A DNA stretch of 6,150 nucleotides from Desulfarculaceae bacterium (lineage in GTDB: Bacteria; Desulfobacterota; Desulfobacteria; Desulfobacterales; Desulfobacteraceae). Each line of letters begins with the position of its first letter. The first letter of the stretch is position 1. The notes beneath the pieces were generated by a model, which was not told the DNA's origin, ran no database searches, and saw nothing but the letters and a program-made list of their open reading frames with translations. Position numbers and translations under genes: made by a program. The stretch spans positions 1-6,150 of the forward strand of contig JAIPEK010000145.1 in NCBI GenBank assembly GCA_021737205.1, given 5' to 3'. Positions 4,684-6,150 of the stretch are shown here, in pieces.

Positions 4684-6150
4684 TCAATAGAAAAAGTAGA
4701 TGACCGTAAGTTCAACAATCAGGAACAGGGGGGTCATGAACAGGCCTGCTTTTGCATAATCGACCGTTCGGTATCCGCCGGGCCTCATGATCAACGCGTT
4801 GACCTGGTGGGTCGGGAGAACGAATGTATTGGATGCGGAAATTCCCACCACAAGGGCGGCCATTCTCGGGTCTCCCCCTGCCATGACCGCCATGTTCATG
4901 CACAGGGGCACCAGCAGGACGGTCGCCCCTACATTGGAAATAACCAGGGTGAAAAAGGAGGTCATGATGCCCACTACTCCGAGCAGCACGATGGGAACTG
5001 GATTTCCGATCAGGTTCAGCACCCCTTCGGCGATGAATGCCGCGGTCCCTGTTTTTTCAAAAGCGATGCCGAGGGGGATCAGGCCGGCCAGCAGGAACAC
5101 CGTCATCCAGTCCACCGCCCGGTACGCTTCGTCCACCGATAATACACGGGTGATGATCATGCCCAGCGCCCCGGACATGAGGGCCACCGACAACTGGATT
5201 TTGAAAAAGATGATCTGAACAAGGGCCACTGCCAGCCATGTGACCGCCAGCTTTGCTTTCTGGGGCCGCAGAATTTCCCCTTCCAGCGGAGTGGCGAATG
5301 TGAGATCTCTCGGCTGGGGACGGTTTTTGAGTATATGAAATTTTTCCCAGGGGCCCTGGAGAAGAATGGCATCTCCCATCTCCAGCCGTATGTTGGTCAG
5401 GCCGCTGTAGAATTTTTTGTTGTTTTTGTACACCACAAGGGGGTTAAGCCCGAAAAGTTCCTTGAAATTACTCTCGTTCAGGGTTTTGCCGATCAGTTCG
5501 GATCTCGGGCTGACAATGGTTTCCGCCATTCCTGCATTGGTTTTGGCAAGGCTTTCAGCAAATTCATCCAATGCCTCCTTGACCTGCCAGCCGTATTCCT
5601 CTGCAAGTTTCTCCACGTGACGTTTCCTTCCGGCCACGGCAATCACATCATCGGGCGCAATTTCGTCACTGCTTTTGGGAACAAGGTTCATCTCTTTTCT
5701 TTCATGACTGCTGATACCGATGACGCTGACCAGGAATTTCGCCCGGATGGCAAGTTCTTCCAGGGTTCCGTACTTGCTGGAAGATTCGGGGATCGTAAGT
5801 TCGAATATGTTTTCAAGGCCTTCATATTCCTCCAGAAGGTTGGCAGTCGCGCCCTTTTCATTGGACCCCCCGCTTGCCGAGGGAAGGATGAACTTGCCGA
5901 AAAATACAAAGTACAAAAGAGCCGTAATCAAAAGACAGATCCCGATGGGGGTCTGCGTAAACAGGCCGAACGGCTCGAGCTTTTCCCCTTCCAGCACCAT
6001 CAGATCGTTGAGAAGGATGGTGGGACTCGCCCCGACCAGGGTGAGGGTACCGCCGATGATGGCACAGAACCCCATGGGCATGAGAATTCTGGATACGGGA
6101 ACTCCCACGCGCTTGGAAATCCGCTGGGCGGCAGGGAGAAACAGGGCCGC
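4684..6150 (-). CDS. SLC13-family permease with two RCK_C domains (5' end outside window)
   Basis: Inner-membrane transporter of the SLC13/DASS (ion transporter) type. The open frame runs through the right edge, so 488 residues are visible; relatives of this layout are about 590-620 aa, so roughly 100-130 N-terminal residues are missing. Counting from the edge, the first membrane half ends with MPMGFCAIIGGTLTLVGASP (24-43), LLN (46-48) and a helix at about 68-88. Two soluble RCK_C (TrkA_C) domains follow at about 116-184 and 208-274. The second membrane half (about 300-488) contains the DASS-like motifs SNVGATVLLVPL (405-416) and SASNTFVLPTHQVNALIM (438-455). A GTG at 6106-6108 is not the start, since the frame continues upstream with family-like sequence (LFLPAAQRISKR). 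RCK_C domains usually bind small ligands and gate transport. The substrate (dicarboxylate, sulfate or another anion) cannot be read from the sequence. The stop is 30 bp before the kinase-like gene. Confidence 0.88.
   Translation of the reverse strand, partial: AALFLPAAQRISKRVGVPVSRILMPMGFCAIIGGTLTLVGASPTILLNDLMVLEGEKLEPFGLFTQTPIGICLLITALLYFVFFGKFILPSASGGSNEKGATANLLEEYEGLENIFELTIPESSSKYGTLEELAIRAKFLVSVIGISSHERKEMNLVPKSSDEIAPDDVIAVAGRKRHVEKLAEEYGWQVKEALDEFAESLAKTNAGMAETIVSPRSELIGKTLNESNFKELFGLNPLVVYKNNKKFYSGLTNIRLEMGDAILLQGPWEKFHILKNRPQPRDLTFATPLEGEILRPQKAKLAVTWLAVALVQIIFFKIQLSVALMSGALGMIITRVLSVDEAYRAVDWMTVFLLAGLIPLGIAFEKTGTAAFIAEGVLNLIGNPVPIVLLGVVGIMTSFFTLVISNVGATVLLVPLCMNMAVMAGGDPRMAALVVGISASNTFVLPTHQVNALIMRPGGYRTVDYAKAGLFMTPLFLIVELTVIYFFY

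Noticed and set aside
6106..6108. GTG as the start codon of the permease
   Set aside because: The frame is open to the window edge and the upstream codons continue the transporter sequence, so the true start is outside the window.

Overview
The window carries six protein-coding genes, all on the minus strand. Reading in the direction of transcription (right to left) they are: an SLC13-type permease cut by the right edge; a cytidylate kinase-like protein with an extra C-terminal domain; a membrane histidine kinase; a sigma-54-dependent NtrC-type response regulator; a small FmdB-type zinc-ribbon protein; and the N-terminal third of a citrate synthase cut by the left edge. No RNA gene, mobile element, CRISPR array or tRNA was seen. 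The long open frames on the plus strand are antisense shadows of these genes.

Organism: the DNA has moderate GC. The kinase-like protein belongs to a subfamily (SRG...SHGK...SREIL...DNVVYHG) that I associate with Desulfobacterota. The sensor kinase carries an 'ARRYEKNFFL'-like helical sensor motif that I also associate with that group. A Desulfobacterales-like sulfate reducer is my best guess. This rests on recalled family resemblance, not a search.

Layout: permease and kinase-like gene are 30 bp apart. A 113-bp AT-rich gap follows, with a TATAAT-containing candidate promoter and repeated GATAA words. The histidine kinase and response regulator are 21 bp apart and clearly form one two-component operon. 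After a 134-bp gap that contains a near-consensus sigma-70 promoter (TTGACA, 17 bp, TATTTT), fmdB and the citrate synthase gene form a second unit with 25 bp between them.

How they may work together: the kinase/regulator pair senses an unknown signal outside the inner membrane and should activate sigma-54 promoters. No convincing -24/-12 site was found in the window, so its targets are probably elsewhere, possibly upstream of the permease beyond the right edge. The permease has two cytosolic RCK_C (TrkA_C) ligand-binding domains inserted in its middle. Next to it lies a possible nucleotide-binding protein. Together with the two-component pair this could be a regulated anion or carboxylate uptake module, but that link rests on gene order alone. 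The fmdB-citrate synthase unit looks like separately promoted housekeeping carbon metabolism.
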